Assembly: GCA_031269635.1 (NCBI GenBank)
Contig: JAISYY010000253.1
Coordinates: 1 to 25,238 of the forward strand
DNA: 25,238 nucleotides
Source of the DNA: Tannerella sp.
GTDB lineage: Bacteria; Bacteroidota; Bacteroidia; Bacteroidales; Tannerellaceae
Direction of reading: 5' to 3'
In this document: one piece after another, positions 16,096 through 23,615 of the stretch
Layout: every line of letters starts with the position of its first letter
Numbering within the stretch: position 1 is the first letter of the stretch
Position numbers and translations under genes: made by a program
Notes under the pieces: model-generated
What the model saw: the letters and a program-made list of their open reading frames with translations, nothing else
Databases searched by the model: none
Told to the model about the DNA's origin: nothing

Positions 16096-17028
16096 ATGGA
16101 ATACAGGGAAATCGGAAAAACGGGAATGAAGGTGTCCCGCATCAGTTTCGGGGCTTCTTCTTTGGGCGGGGTGTTTCATCCGCTGAAGGAAGAAACGGGA
16201 ATAGACGCCGTTTATGCAGCTGTCGATAATGGGATTAATTTCATCGACGTTTCGCCTTATTACGGGCATCTGAAGGCCGAAACGGTACTCGGGAAAGCAT
16301 TGAAAAATATGGACAGGAACAGGTATTACCTTTCGACAAAAATCGGGCGCTACGGTAAGGACGGCGTGAATCACTGGGATTATTCCGCAAGGAAAGCGAA
16401 AGAAAGCGTATGCGAAAGCCTCGAACGGTTAAACGTGGATTATATTGATTTGATCAATATCCATGATATTGAATTTTCCGACCTCGAACAGGTATGTAAC
16501 GAGACGCTTCCCGCACTCGCGGAACTCAAGGATGCCGGAATGGTAAGGCATACAGGCATAACGAACCTTAATTTGAGGCATTTCAGGTACGTTATCGACC
16601 ATGTGCCGGCAGGTACTGTCGAAAGTGTGCTTTCGTTCTGTCATTACACATTGAATGACGACGCGCTGGCAGATTACCTTGATTACTTCGAATCAAAAGG
16701 CGTCGGGGTAATCAATGCTTCGCCTTATTCGATGGGACTTCTTACGGAACGTGGCGTCCCGGACTGGCATCCTGCGCCTGCGGCGCTGAAACGTTTGTCG
16801 GCAAAAGCCGTTGAATACTGTAAATCGAAAGGTGTCGCCATTGAACAACTGGCGGTTTCTTTTTCCGTCAATAATCCGCGTATCGCCACGACACTGTTCA
16901 GCACGACAAACCCTGAAAATGTAATGAAAACAATCCGGTATGCCAATACGCCGCCGGATATGGATTTGCTGGATGATGTACGGAAAATCTTTGAGCCGGG
17001 ATTCCGGGATACGTGGGTAAACAGTTAA
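16096..17028 (+). CDS. Aldo/keto reductase, L-galactose/L-fucose dehydrogenase-like
   Basis: 310 residues with an aldo/keto reductase TIM barrel. The catalytic tetrad is visible: Asp51 and Tyr56 (FIDVSPYYG), Lys82 (STKIGRYG) and His123 (INIHDIEF). Features recalled from plant L-galactose dehydrogenase are shared along the length: FGASSLGGVF near the start, HDIEF, SYCHYTLND-like (here SFCHYTLNDDALADYL), SKGVGVINASPYSMGLLTERGVPDWHPA and a C-terminal EPGFRDTWVNS. Such enzymes oxidise C1 of L-galactose or L-fucose with NAD(P), giving the aldonolactone. It is the first gene of a five-gene operon with a 6-bp gap to the zinc dehydrogenase, and the last gene is an alpha-L-fucosidase, which supports an L-fucose-configured substrate. 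The sugar preference (fucose or galactose) cannot be fixed from sequence. Confidence 0.88.
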   Translation: MEYREIGKTGMKVSRISFGASSLGGVFHPLKEETGIDAVYAAVDNGINFIDVSPYYGHLKAETVLGKALKNMDRNRYYLSTKIGRYGKDGVNHWDYSARKAKESVCESLERLNVDYIDLINIHDIEFSDLEQVCNETLPALAELKDAGMVRHTGITNLNLRHFRYVIDHVPAGTVESVLSFCHYTLNDDALADYLDYFESKGVGVINASPYSMGLLTERGVPDWHPAPAALKRLSAKAVEYCKSKGVAIEQLAVSFSVNNPRIATTLFSTTNPENVMKTIRYANTPPDMDLLDDVRKIFEPGFRDTWVNS

Positions 17029-17034
17029 ACAGAT

Positions 17035-18051
17035 ATGAAAACGGTAAGAATCATAGCGCCGGGGCGCGTGGAAACAGTTGAAACGGGGAAGCCGGAATTG
17101 AAACCCGGTCATGTACTGCTGAAAATAGGATATGCAGGATTTTGCGGTTCCGACCTGAATACATTCAGGGGCATGAATCCGCTTGTGAAATTCCCGATCG
17201 TTCCCGGGCATGAGATAGGCGCGGTCATTGAAGCGGTTGCAGATGATGTGCCGGATTGTTTGGCGACAGGCATTGCGGTAACCGTGAACCCGTATACGAG
17301 TTGCGGTAAATGTCCGGCATGTAGGAACAGGCGTCCGAATGCGTGTGAATTTAACCGGACGCTGGGCGTACAGCGCGACGGCGCCATGTCGGAATATTTG
17401 CTTGTCCCATGGGAAAAAGTGATTGCCGGCGAAGCCGTTTCCGTCCGTGATTTTGCATTGGTGGAACCTTTGAGCGTCGGCTTTCATGCCGTAGACCGGG
17501 CGGGAGTGACCGATGTGGATACGGTGACGGTGCTCGGTTGCGGTATGATAGGCGTGGGCGCCGTCGTCCGGGCAGCCATTCGCGGTGCAAAAGTGATAGC
17601 GGTGGATGTCGATGATGAAAAGCTGGCGCTGGCCGTGCTTCTTGGCGCACGATATACGGTTAATACACGGAAAGAAGATCTCCGCAAACGTATCCGGGAA
17701 ATAACAGGCGGGCGTGGCGCGGATGTTGTTATTGAGGCTGTGGGACGCCCCGAAACGTATTTGGCGGCTGTCGAGGAAGTCGCTTTTACCGGTCGCGTCG
17801 TGTACATAGGATATGCTAAGGAAAAAATCCCGTTTGATACACAATATTTCGTAAAGAAAGAGCTGAACATATCAGGCTCGCGCAATGCAATGCCGCAGGA
17901 TTTCATGGCTGTTATGGAATATATGAAACGGGGGATTTGCCCCGTTGACAGGCTGATTACTGCAATATACGGGCCGGAAGAGGCACAAACCGCACTGGAA
18001 AAGTGGGCTGCGAATCCGGGTGATGTTTTTAGGATTTTAATACGCTTTTGA
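17035..18051 (+). CDS. Zinc-dependent alcohol dehydrogenase, L-galactonate-5-dehydrogenase-like
   Basis: 338 residues of the medium-chain dehydrogenase family. Catalytic zinc ligands: Cys37 (GFCGSD), His59-Glu60 (PGHE) and Glu144 (LVEPLS). Structural zinc ligands: Cys90, 93, 96 and 104 (SCGKCPACRNRRPNAC). The NAD-binding loop is GCGMIG (168-173). A late KKELNISGSRNAMPQDF resembles the sequence I recall for E. coli YjjN/LgoD, which oxidises L-galactonate to D-tagaturonate. In this operon it probably oxidises the aldonate made by the reductase plus lactonase. If the substrate is L-fuconate, the product would be its 5-keto form, which is not the known L-fucose route. Related sugar-alcohol or threonine dehydrogenases are alternatives. 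It is 6 bp after the reductase and 2 bp before the next gene. Confidence 0.85.
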   Translation: MKTVRIIAPGRVETVETGKPELKPGHVLLKIGYAGFCGSDLNTFRGMNPLVKFPIVPGHEIGAVIEAVADDVPDCLATGIAVTVNPYTSCGKCPACRNRRPNACEFNRTLGVQRDGAMSEYLLVPWEKVIAGEAVSVRDFALVEPLSVGFHAVDRAGVTDVDTVTVLGCGMIGVGAVVRAAIRGAKVIAVDVDDEKLALAVLLGARYTVNTRKEDLRKRIREITGGRGADVVIEAVGRPETYLAAVEEVAFTGRVVYIGYAKEKIPFDTQYFVKKELNISGSRNAMPQDFMAVMEYMKRGICPVDRLITAIYGPEEAQTALEKWAANPGDVFRILIRF

Positions 18052-18053
18052 TT

Positions 18054-18977
18054 ATGATATTCCCGATAATTGACGCACATGCACACCTTTGGCTCCGGCA
18101 GGATACGGAAGTGGAAGGAAAAAAAATAGAAACGCTGGAGAACGGCAAGTCCTTTTTCATGGGAGAGATACGCCAGATGCTCCCGCCTTTTATGGTTGAC
18201 GGACGGAACACGGCCGGGATTTTCCTTTCAAATATGGATTACGCCCAGGTTTCGGCCGCAGTTATTACACAGGAATATATCGACGGGTTGCAAAACGATT
18301 ATCTGATGGAAGTCCAGGAAAAATATCCCGGACGTTTCCTTTGCTGTGGAATGGCCGACGTCCGCAAGCCGGGTTACTTCGGCCATGCGGAACAGTTGAT
18401 GGCGCGGGGTTTCCGGGCGCTGAAAATACCGGCCAACAGACTGGTTACGGATAAGGGGAAGATTCCGCTTACCGGCGGGGAAATGATGCGGATGTTCAAA
18501 CGGATGGAGCGTAACGGCGTCATCCTGTCGATAGATTTGTGTGATGGGGCGGAACAGGTTCCCGAAATGAAGGAGATTATCGCGGAATGTCCGGCGCTGA
18601 AAATCGCGATAGGACATTTTGGTATGGTTACGCGCAAAGACTGGCAGGAACAGGTGAAACTTGCCCGCAACGAAAATGTGATGATCGAATCGGGCGGTAT
18701 AACCTGGCTTTTCAATGATGAATTTTATCCTTTCACGGGAGCGGTGTGGGCGATTAAGGAGGCAATAGAACTTGCCGGTGTGGAAAAACTGATGTGGGGC
18801 TCGGACTATCCGCGGACGATCACGGCGATAACATACCGTATGTCGTACGATTTCATTGTAAAGTCCAACCTCCTTGGCGACAGGGAAAAAGCGCTGTTCC
18901 TGGGTAAGAACGCGGAGGCTTTTTATGGTTTCGGAAATTTGTTGAGACTTCCGTACATTAAGAATATGTCGGAATAG
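18054..18977 (+). CDS. Amidohydrolase-family aldonolactone hydrolase (probable)
   Basis: 307 residues from the ATG at 18054, 2 bp after the previous stop; a TTG at 18048 would add two residues with a 4-bp overlap. The metal-binding HxH is IIDAHAHLW (His9, His11), and the conserved late Asp is in LMWGSDYPR. Intermediate metal-site residues are visible in IAIGHFGM. The family (PF04909; COG3618-like members include L-fucono-1,5-lactone and L-rhamnono-lactone hydrolases) and the position between two sugar dehydrogenases and a mutarotase point to lactone opening to the aldonate. No signal peptide is present, so it is cytoplasmic, unlike the lipoprotein amidohydrolase at 2744. The lactonase role is inferred from context; the superfamily call is firm. 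Confidence 0.85.
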   Translation: MIFPIIDAHAHLWLRQDTEVEGKKIETLENGKSFFMGEIRQMLPPFMVDGRNTAGIFLSNMDYAQVSAAVITQEYIDGLQNDYLMEVQEKYPGRFLCCGMADVRKPGYFGHAEQLMARGFRALKIPANRLVTDKGKIPLTGGEMMRMFKRMERNGVILSIDLCDGAEQVPEMKEIIAECPALKIAIGHFGMVTRKDWQEQVKLARNENVMIESGGITWLFNDEFYPFTGAVWAIKEAIELAGVEKLMWGSDYPRTITAITYRMSYDFIVKSNLLGDREKALFLGKNAEAFYGFGNLLRLPYIKNMSE

Positions 18978-19014
18978 TTTTCCATTTATAAAATCAATTT
19001 AAAAAAAATATAAG

Positions 19015-19410
19015 ATGAACAGGACTGATAAAAAAACAGGGTATCCCCGGAAGAATTTCGCCACACCTGTAAAGCGTTATTGCCAGACGCTGGATTTAAA
19101 GGATGATCCGGATCTGATACGGGAATATGTAAAGCGACATGGCAAGGCCGACCAGTGGCCGGAAATACGGGAAGGCATCCGTTCCGTCGGAATACTTGAA
19201 ATGGAGATATACATTTTAGGAACAAGGCTTTTTATGATCGTGGAAACGCCTTTGGATTTCGAATGGGACGAAGCGTTCGCACGACTTGCGGAATTGCCGC
19301 GTCAAAGCGAATGGGAGGAATACATGTCCATATTCCAGCAATCCGACCCGAAAGCCACTTCTTCCGAGAAATGGAAGTTGATGGACCGGATTTTTTATTT
19401 ATATGAATGA
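19015..19410 (+). CDS. L-rhamnose/L-fucose mutarotase (RhaM/DUF718 family)
   Basis: 131 residues, about 25 more than E. coli RhaM because of an N-terminal extension. The core (21-131) has REYVKRHGKADQWPEI, where His42 aligns with the catalytic His22 of RhaM (RRHNPIWPE in that protein), followed by GILEMEIYILGTRLFMIVET, PRQSEWEEYM and the final WKLMDRIFYLYE. The enzyme interconverts alpha and beta anomers of a 6-deoxy sugar so that the next enzyme, specific for one anomer, is supplied. A separate COG3254 subgroup has been annotated as a second type of L-fucose mutarotase, which fits the neighbouring alpha-L-fucosidase. Cytoplasmic, no signal peptide. It is 37 bp after the lactonase and 47 bp before the fucosidase. 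Confidence 0.9.
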   Translation: MNRTDKKTGYPRKNFATPVKRYCQTLDLKDDPDLIREYVKRHGKADQWPEIREGIRSVGILEMEIYILGTRLFMIVETPLDFEWDEAFARLAELPRQSEWEEYMSIFQQSDPKATSSEKWKLMDRIFYLYE

Positions 19411-19457
19411 AGGATTTAAACATTATAGCGTGAATTTTTTAATATTAAAAATGTCGT

Positions 19458-21002
19458 ATGAAAAAAACGTTGGAATTTTTGTTGGTTATGGCCATGTTTG
19501 TATCATGTAAGAATACAGGTAAAACGTCCATTAATATTGATTCCGTCGCATCGCCGAAGGGGACGGAAGTGTTTCAGCCCGACTGGGAAAATATAGCGGG
19601 AAATTACAAGTTTCCGGAATGGTTTAGCGACGCCAAGTTCGGCATATTTATACATTGGGGCGTTTATGCGGTTCCGGCTTTCGTCAACGAGTGGTATCCG
19701 CGGAATATGTATCAAAAAGACAGCCCGGAATATAAACACCACATTGCAAAATGGGGCACCCATACGGAATTTGGCTACAAAGATTTTATTCCCATGTTCA
19801 AGGCCGAAAAGTTCGACGCCGATGAATGGGCGGAACTGTTTGAGGAAGCCGGAGCGCGGTATGTTGTTCCCGTAGCGGAACACCACGACGGGTTCTCGAT
19901 GTACGACAGCGAATTGAACAAATGGAACGCCGTAAAAATGGGGCCGGGAAAAGACATTACCGCTTTACTGAAAAATGCCGTTGAAAAGAGGGGTATGGTA
20001 TTCGGCCTGTCGACTCACAGGGCGGAAAACGCATGGTTTTACAACGGAGGCATGGCTTTTCCTTCCGATGTGCAGGATACGACCATCTCGCTGTATGGCC
20101 GCCGTTATAACAAGGAAGCCTATACGGAGGATTTTGCACGCGAGTGGCTTGCGCATACGTATGAACTGATAAACCGGTATGAGCCGAAACTTATCTGGTT
20201 TGACTGGACGGTAAATCATCCGGTACTGATGCCTTACTTCAACCGGTTTATGGCTTATTACTACAACAATGCGCTTGATTGGGGCGAAAGTGTGGTCGTC
20301 AATACAAAACAGGGTTATCCGACGAACATACAGGTATGGGACGTCGAACGCGGGAAATCCGGTAAAATGATGCGGTTCCCCTGGCAAACGGACACTTCCG
20401 CCGGCAAAAAGTCCTGGTCGTTTGTTGAAGGCGAAGAAAACAAAACACCGGAACAAATCGTCCACGATTTGATTGATATAGTCAGTAAAAACGGGAACTT
20501 GCTTTTGAATATCGGCCCCCGCGCCGACGGCACAATCACGGACGAACAAAAAGACATTTTACGTTCTATCGGAAAATGGTTGAAAGTGAATGGCGATGCG
20601 ATTTACGGCACCCGTTGCTGGAAAAAATCCGGCGAAGGTGACGCCGAACCGACCAAAGGCTCTTTTACCGATAATCGGGCAACCGCCTATACGGCGCGTG
20701 ATATTCGCTTTACAGTAAAAGGAAATGATTTGTATGTCATTGTCCTGAACTGGGACGACGCCGGCGTATTCGTAAAATCACTGGATAAAGCGGCCGTTTC
20801 CGGTACAAAAATAATAAACGTAAGCCTGCTGGGTTCCGGCGAAGAAATAAAGTGGAAGCAGACAGACGAAGGTTTGATACTTTCCTTCCCCAAAAACCGG
20901 CCTTGCGAATACGCCTATTCCTTTAAAATATCATTTGACGGGAAAGTAGGCGAACATCTTGAATCGGAAGCCGTAGACGAGGTGATGAAACATGGCGGTT
21001 AA
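19458..21002 (+). CDS. GH29 alpha-L-fucosidase, lipoprotein
   Basis: 514 residues. The signal peptide ends in a lipobox (MFVSC, Cys17), so the enzyme is membrane-anchored in the periplasm or at the surface. The catalytic domain has the GH29 landmarks WFSDAKFGIFIHWGVYAVPA (start of the barrel), NEWYPRNMY, YVVPVAEHHDGFSMYDS (His-His pair binding fucose) and LIWFDWTV with the likely nucleophile Asp249. The DVERGKSGKMMRFPWQTD segment contains a candidate acid/base Glu, and NGNLLLNIGPRADGTI marks the end of the barrel. A C-terminal beta-sandwich follows (about 410-505). It releases terminal alpha-L-fucose, and some GH29 enzymes also accept L-galactose. It closes the operon; the next gene is convergent, 30 bp away. 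Confidence 0.96.
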   Translation: MKKTLEFLLVMAMFVSCKNTGKTSINIDSVASPKGTEVFQPDWENIAGNYKFPEWFSDAKFGIFIHWGVYAVPAFVNEWYPRNMYQKDSPEYKHHIAKWGTHTEFGYKDFIPMFKAEKFDADEWAELFEEAGARYVVPVAEHHDGFSMYDSELNKWNAVKMGPGKDITALLKNAVEKRGMVFGLSTHRAENAWFYNGGMAFPSDVQDTTISLYGRRYNKEAYTEDFAREWLAHTYELINRYEPKLIWFDWTVNHPVLMPYFNRFMAYYYNNALDWGESVVVNTKQGYPTNIQVWDVERGKSGKMMRFPWQTDTSAGKKSWSFVEGEENKTPEQIVHDLIDIVSKNGNLLLNIGPRADGTITDEQKDILRSIGKWLKVNGDAIYGTRCWKKSGEGDAEPTKGSFTDNRATAYTARDIRFTVKGNDLYVIVLNWDDAGVFVKSLDKAAVSGTKIINVSLLGSGEEIKWKQTDEGLILSFPKNRPCEYAYSFKISFDGKVGEHLESEAVDEVMKHGG

Positions 21003-21032
21003 CGATAAATCAATTAAGAATTATTCGGTTCT

Positions 21033-23357
21033 TCACTCCACCGTGATGCCGATAGAAAGCGTGTTGCCCTCGTTGTCGACCACGGTCACGCTGTGTTTGC
21101 CGCGCGACGGGCGGAAGGTGTATTTGTGGAAATCACGGGTTGAACCCAGGTAGTCGGAATCCAGGTGCCAGTAAACCGTTGCATCGGCGTTGCCGTGCGC
21201 CAGGTCGAACGTGATCTCGCCGTCGCTGCCGTCCAACTGTTTCGGAAGATATACGCGTGTATTCCCGGCCGGATAGATAAAAGCCATCGGCGAATGGGGA
21301 TCTTCGCCACAGCCTTTCATGAACGGCGGTAGCGTCGTGTATTCGGGATGATGTTGCTTGTAGTACCATTCCCATACGGGAGGCAGGACAAAGCGGTTTT
21401 CCGAAATCATCTGCTGTCCGGGGGGCAGGCAGTTTTCGTAAACACGGTAACGGCCGTCGGCGCTAACGTTCACGTGGATATGATACGGACAGGTCTCCGT
21501 ACGCAAGCCGTTCGGGAGAATCAGCGCCGTGCCGGCTTCGTCGCAAAAACGGCTTTTGAGGCATCCCGACAGGCGGCAAACCGGCGCTTCGACATATTCG
21601 CCTTCCGGACAGGCGAACCAGGGCGCCTGCGGCAATAGGTTGAAAATATCAAACATGACAGGCCCCGCCGTACGTGCGCCGACAAGTTCCGGTTTACCTT
21701 CCCCGTTTGCATTGCCTACCCACACGCCGACGACATACCGGCTCGTCACGCCCACAGCCCATGCATCGCGAAAGCCGTAACTCGTCCCCGTTTTCCAAGC
21801 TATCTTCTGCATCGACGGGACGAAGCGCCAGTCTATTTCTTCCGGGCGGTTGACTTCCTTTATTGCGTCGAAAACCTGCCACACGGCGCCGGGGGAAAAC
21901 ACGCCGGGCAATGCCGCCGGACTGTCAACCGGAACGACGCTCCCTTCCGTCCGCGCCATATTCTGCAGTGAACGTGCCATGCCGGAATACGCAAACGAGA
22001 CGTCCCAGAGCGTGGCCTCCGCTCCCCCCAGTATGAGCGACAGCCCATAGTGGGACGGCGGTTGCGTCAGCGTCGAAATGCCGGCCTTTTTCAGGAAATC
22101 ATAAAACTTCGGAACACCATATTCACGCAACAGGTACACGGACGGGACATTCAGCGAACGCGCAATCACGCCGGAGGCCGGGACGGCGCCTTCATATTGC
22201 ATGTTAAAGTTCTGGGGCGTAAAACCGTTTATGTTAAGCGGAATGTCCGGCAACAGGGTGTTCGGCAGGATTTGTCCCTCCTGCAAGGCGGCGTAATAAA
22301 GCAGCGGCTTCAGGATGCTTCCCGTACTGCGGGGAGCGCGTATGACGTCCACCTGGTTGGACGATTCGCGGCCGTCAAAGTCCACATTCCCGCAATAGGC
22401 AAGGACTTCGTTCCGGTGGACGTCTATCACCATCGCCGCCGCATTGCGTATATCGCTGCGTACGAAAGAGGCGTGCCGGCGGTCGAGTATGGCTTCCACC
22501 TGCTCCTGAAGATTTTTATCAACCGACGAGACGGTTCGCCTGCCCCCGTCGCGTTTATAAAAGTACGAAACAAGATGCGGCGCCGTCTGCGGCAGGGGCA
22601 ATGGCGCCGGCGGAAGCGTCTCGCTCACGGCAAGGTCATAATCAATGTCGCTCATCGCTCCGCTGTCATGGAGGTGTTTCAGCAAGCGGTTCCGTTTCCG
22701 GATCAGTCCGTGGCGATTCTTTGCCGGATGCATCATCGACGGAGCGTTCGGAAGAACAGCCAGCGTCGCCGCTTCCGCCCACGACAGATCCGCCGGTGAA
22801 TGACCGAAATAACGCCATGCCGCCGCGTCAAGCCCCACAACATTTCCCCCGAAGGAGGCATGGGAAGCGTACATCGCAAGTATCTCCGGTTTTGAATAGC
22901 GACATTCGATGCGTGTAGCAAGGATCGCCTCAATCACTTTTTCCCCTATCGTACGCTTCTCGCCGCGGGACAAACGTACGGTCTGCATGGTGAGCGTACT
23001 ACCGCCGCTAACGACGCGACGCGCCTTCAGGTTCTGCTTCAAGGCCCTGAGTATGGCAAGCGGATTGACGCCAAAGTGATACCGGAAATAACGGTCTTCA
23101 AACGCGACAATACAACGCCCGAACTTGTCGGGAACCGTATCGCAGGGCGGGAAACGCCATTGTCCGTCATCCGCGATACGTGCTCCCAGTAATTCCCCGT
23201 GACGGTCCGTCACAACCGTCGCATACGGTGCATCAAAGAGCTTTCGCGGCAGGCAAAACAGATAGCCCGTAAGCAGAAGAGCCATCGCAAGGCGGACAGC
23301 TCTTTTGCGTCGCTGTTTATTTCCTAAAGAAGCGCCGCCGGTTTTCGGCCGGTTCAA
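21033..23357 (-). CDS. pbpC: Penicillin-binding protein 1C
   Basis: 774 residues if it starts at the TTG at 23355-23357, close to the 770 of E. coli PbpC. No ATG occurs between the repeat array and the transmembrane helix except one at 23283-23285, which would remove the basic tail. ATGs inside the array would add up to 63 repeat-encoded residues. Domains: cytoplasmic basic tail, membrane helix (about 23-36), glycosyltransferase GT51 with catalytic Glu87 in EDRYFRYHFG and GGSTLTMQ (118-125), transpeptidase with Ser347-x-x-Lys350 (SILK), SLN (401-403) and KTGT (522-525), and a C-terminal BiPBP_C domain (ending at the stop). It polymerises and crosslinks peptidoglycan. It lies downstream of an alpha-2-macroglobulin gene, the usual partner. 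The exact start is uncertain. Confidence 0.9.
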   Translation of the reverse strand: MNRPKTGGASLGNKQRRKRAVRLAMALLLTGYLFCLPRKLFDAPYATVVTDRHGELLGARIADDGQWRFPPCDTVPDKFGRCIVAFEDRYFRYHFGVNPLAILRALKQNLKARRVVSGGSTLTMQTVRLSRGEKRTIGEKVIEAILATRIECRYSKPEILAMYASHASFGGNVVGLDAAAWRYFGHSPADLSWAEAATLAVLPNAPSMMHPAKNRHGLIRKRNRLLKHLHDSGAMSDIDYDLAVSETLPPAPLPLPQTAPHLVSYFYKRDGGRRTVSSVDKNLQEQVEAILDRRHASFVRSDIRNAAAMVIDVHRNEVLAYCGNVDFDGRESSNQVDVIRAPRSTGSILKPLLYYAALQEGQILPNTLLPDIPLNINGFTPQNFNMQYEGAVPASGVIARSLNVPSVYLLREYGVPKFYDFLKKAGISTLTQPPSHYGLSLILGGAEATLWDVSFAYSGMARSLQNMARTEGSVVPVDSPAALPGVFSPGAVWQVFDAIKEVNRPEEIDWRFVPSMQKIAWKTGTSYGFRDAWAVGVTSRYVVGVWVGNANGEGKPELVGARTAGPVMFDIFNLLPQAPWFACPEGEYVEAPVCRLSGCLKSRFCDEAGTALILPNGLRTETCPYHIHVNVSADGRYRVYENCLPPGQQMISENRFVLPPVWEWYYKQHHPEYTTLPPFMKGCGEDPHSPMAFIYPAGNTRVYLPKQLDGSDGEITFDLAHGNADATVYWHLDSDYLGSTRDFHKYTFRPSRGKHSVTVVDNEGNTLSIGITVE

Positions 23358-23374
23358 TACACAAGCGTTGTACA

Positions 23375-23581
23375 GCGCTGCACATCGCCTGTGTACAACG
23401 TTGTACATCGCCTGTGTATAACGCTGTACATCGCCCGTGTACAACGCTGCACATCGCCTGTGTACAACGCTGCACATCGCCTGTATATAACGCTGCACAT
23501 CGCCTGTGTATAACGCTGTACACCGCCCGTGTACAACGCTGTACATCGCCTATATATAACGCTGTATATCGCCTGTATACA
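23375..23581. repeat. Nine tandem 23-bp repeats between the alpha-2-macroglobulin and pbpC genes
   Basis: Nine complete head-to-tail units of 23 bp (consensus ACGCTGTACATCGCC then TGTGTACA) fill 207 bp exactly, with a partial unit at 23361-23374. Copies differ at several positions, and every difference I see is a transition (C/T or A/G), so the purine-pyrimidine pattern is constant. Most units hold TGTACA-like hexamers at positions 5-10 and 18-23, some varied to TGCACA or TATATA. The minus strand has an ATG (GCGATG) in most units, and only one stop triplet (a TAG in the eighth unit, in one frame). There are no spacers, so it is not a CRISPR array. It occupies the spacer upstream of pbpC. Confidence 0.95.
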
Positions 23582-23615
23582 AACTGCCGTTATATCCCGC
23601 TTGTTTCGCATGACT

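Noticed and set aside
16693..17844. 383-codon minus-strand open frame opposite the dehydrogenase genes
   Set aside because: It spans two plus-strand genes with intact catalytic motifs and has a His/Arg-rich shadow composition.
18048..18056. TTG start overlapping the dehydrogenase stop
   Set aside because: The ATG two codons later gives the same protein with a common start codon, so the TTG is not needed.
23375..23581. CRISPR array
   Set aside because: The 23-bp units are directly contiguous with no spacers, and no cas gene is nearby.
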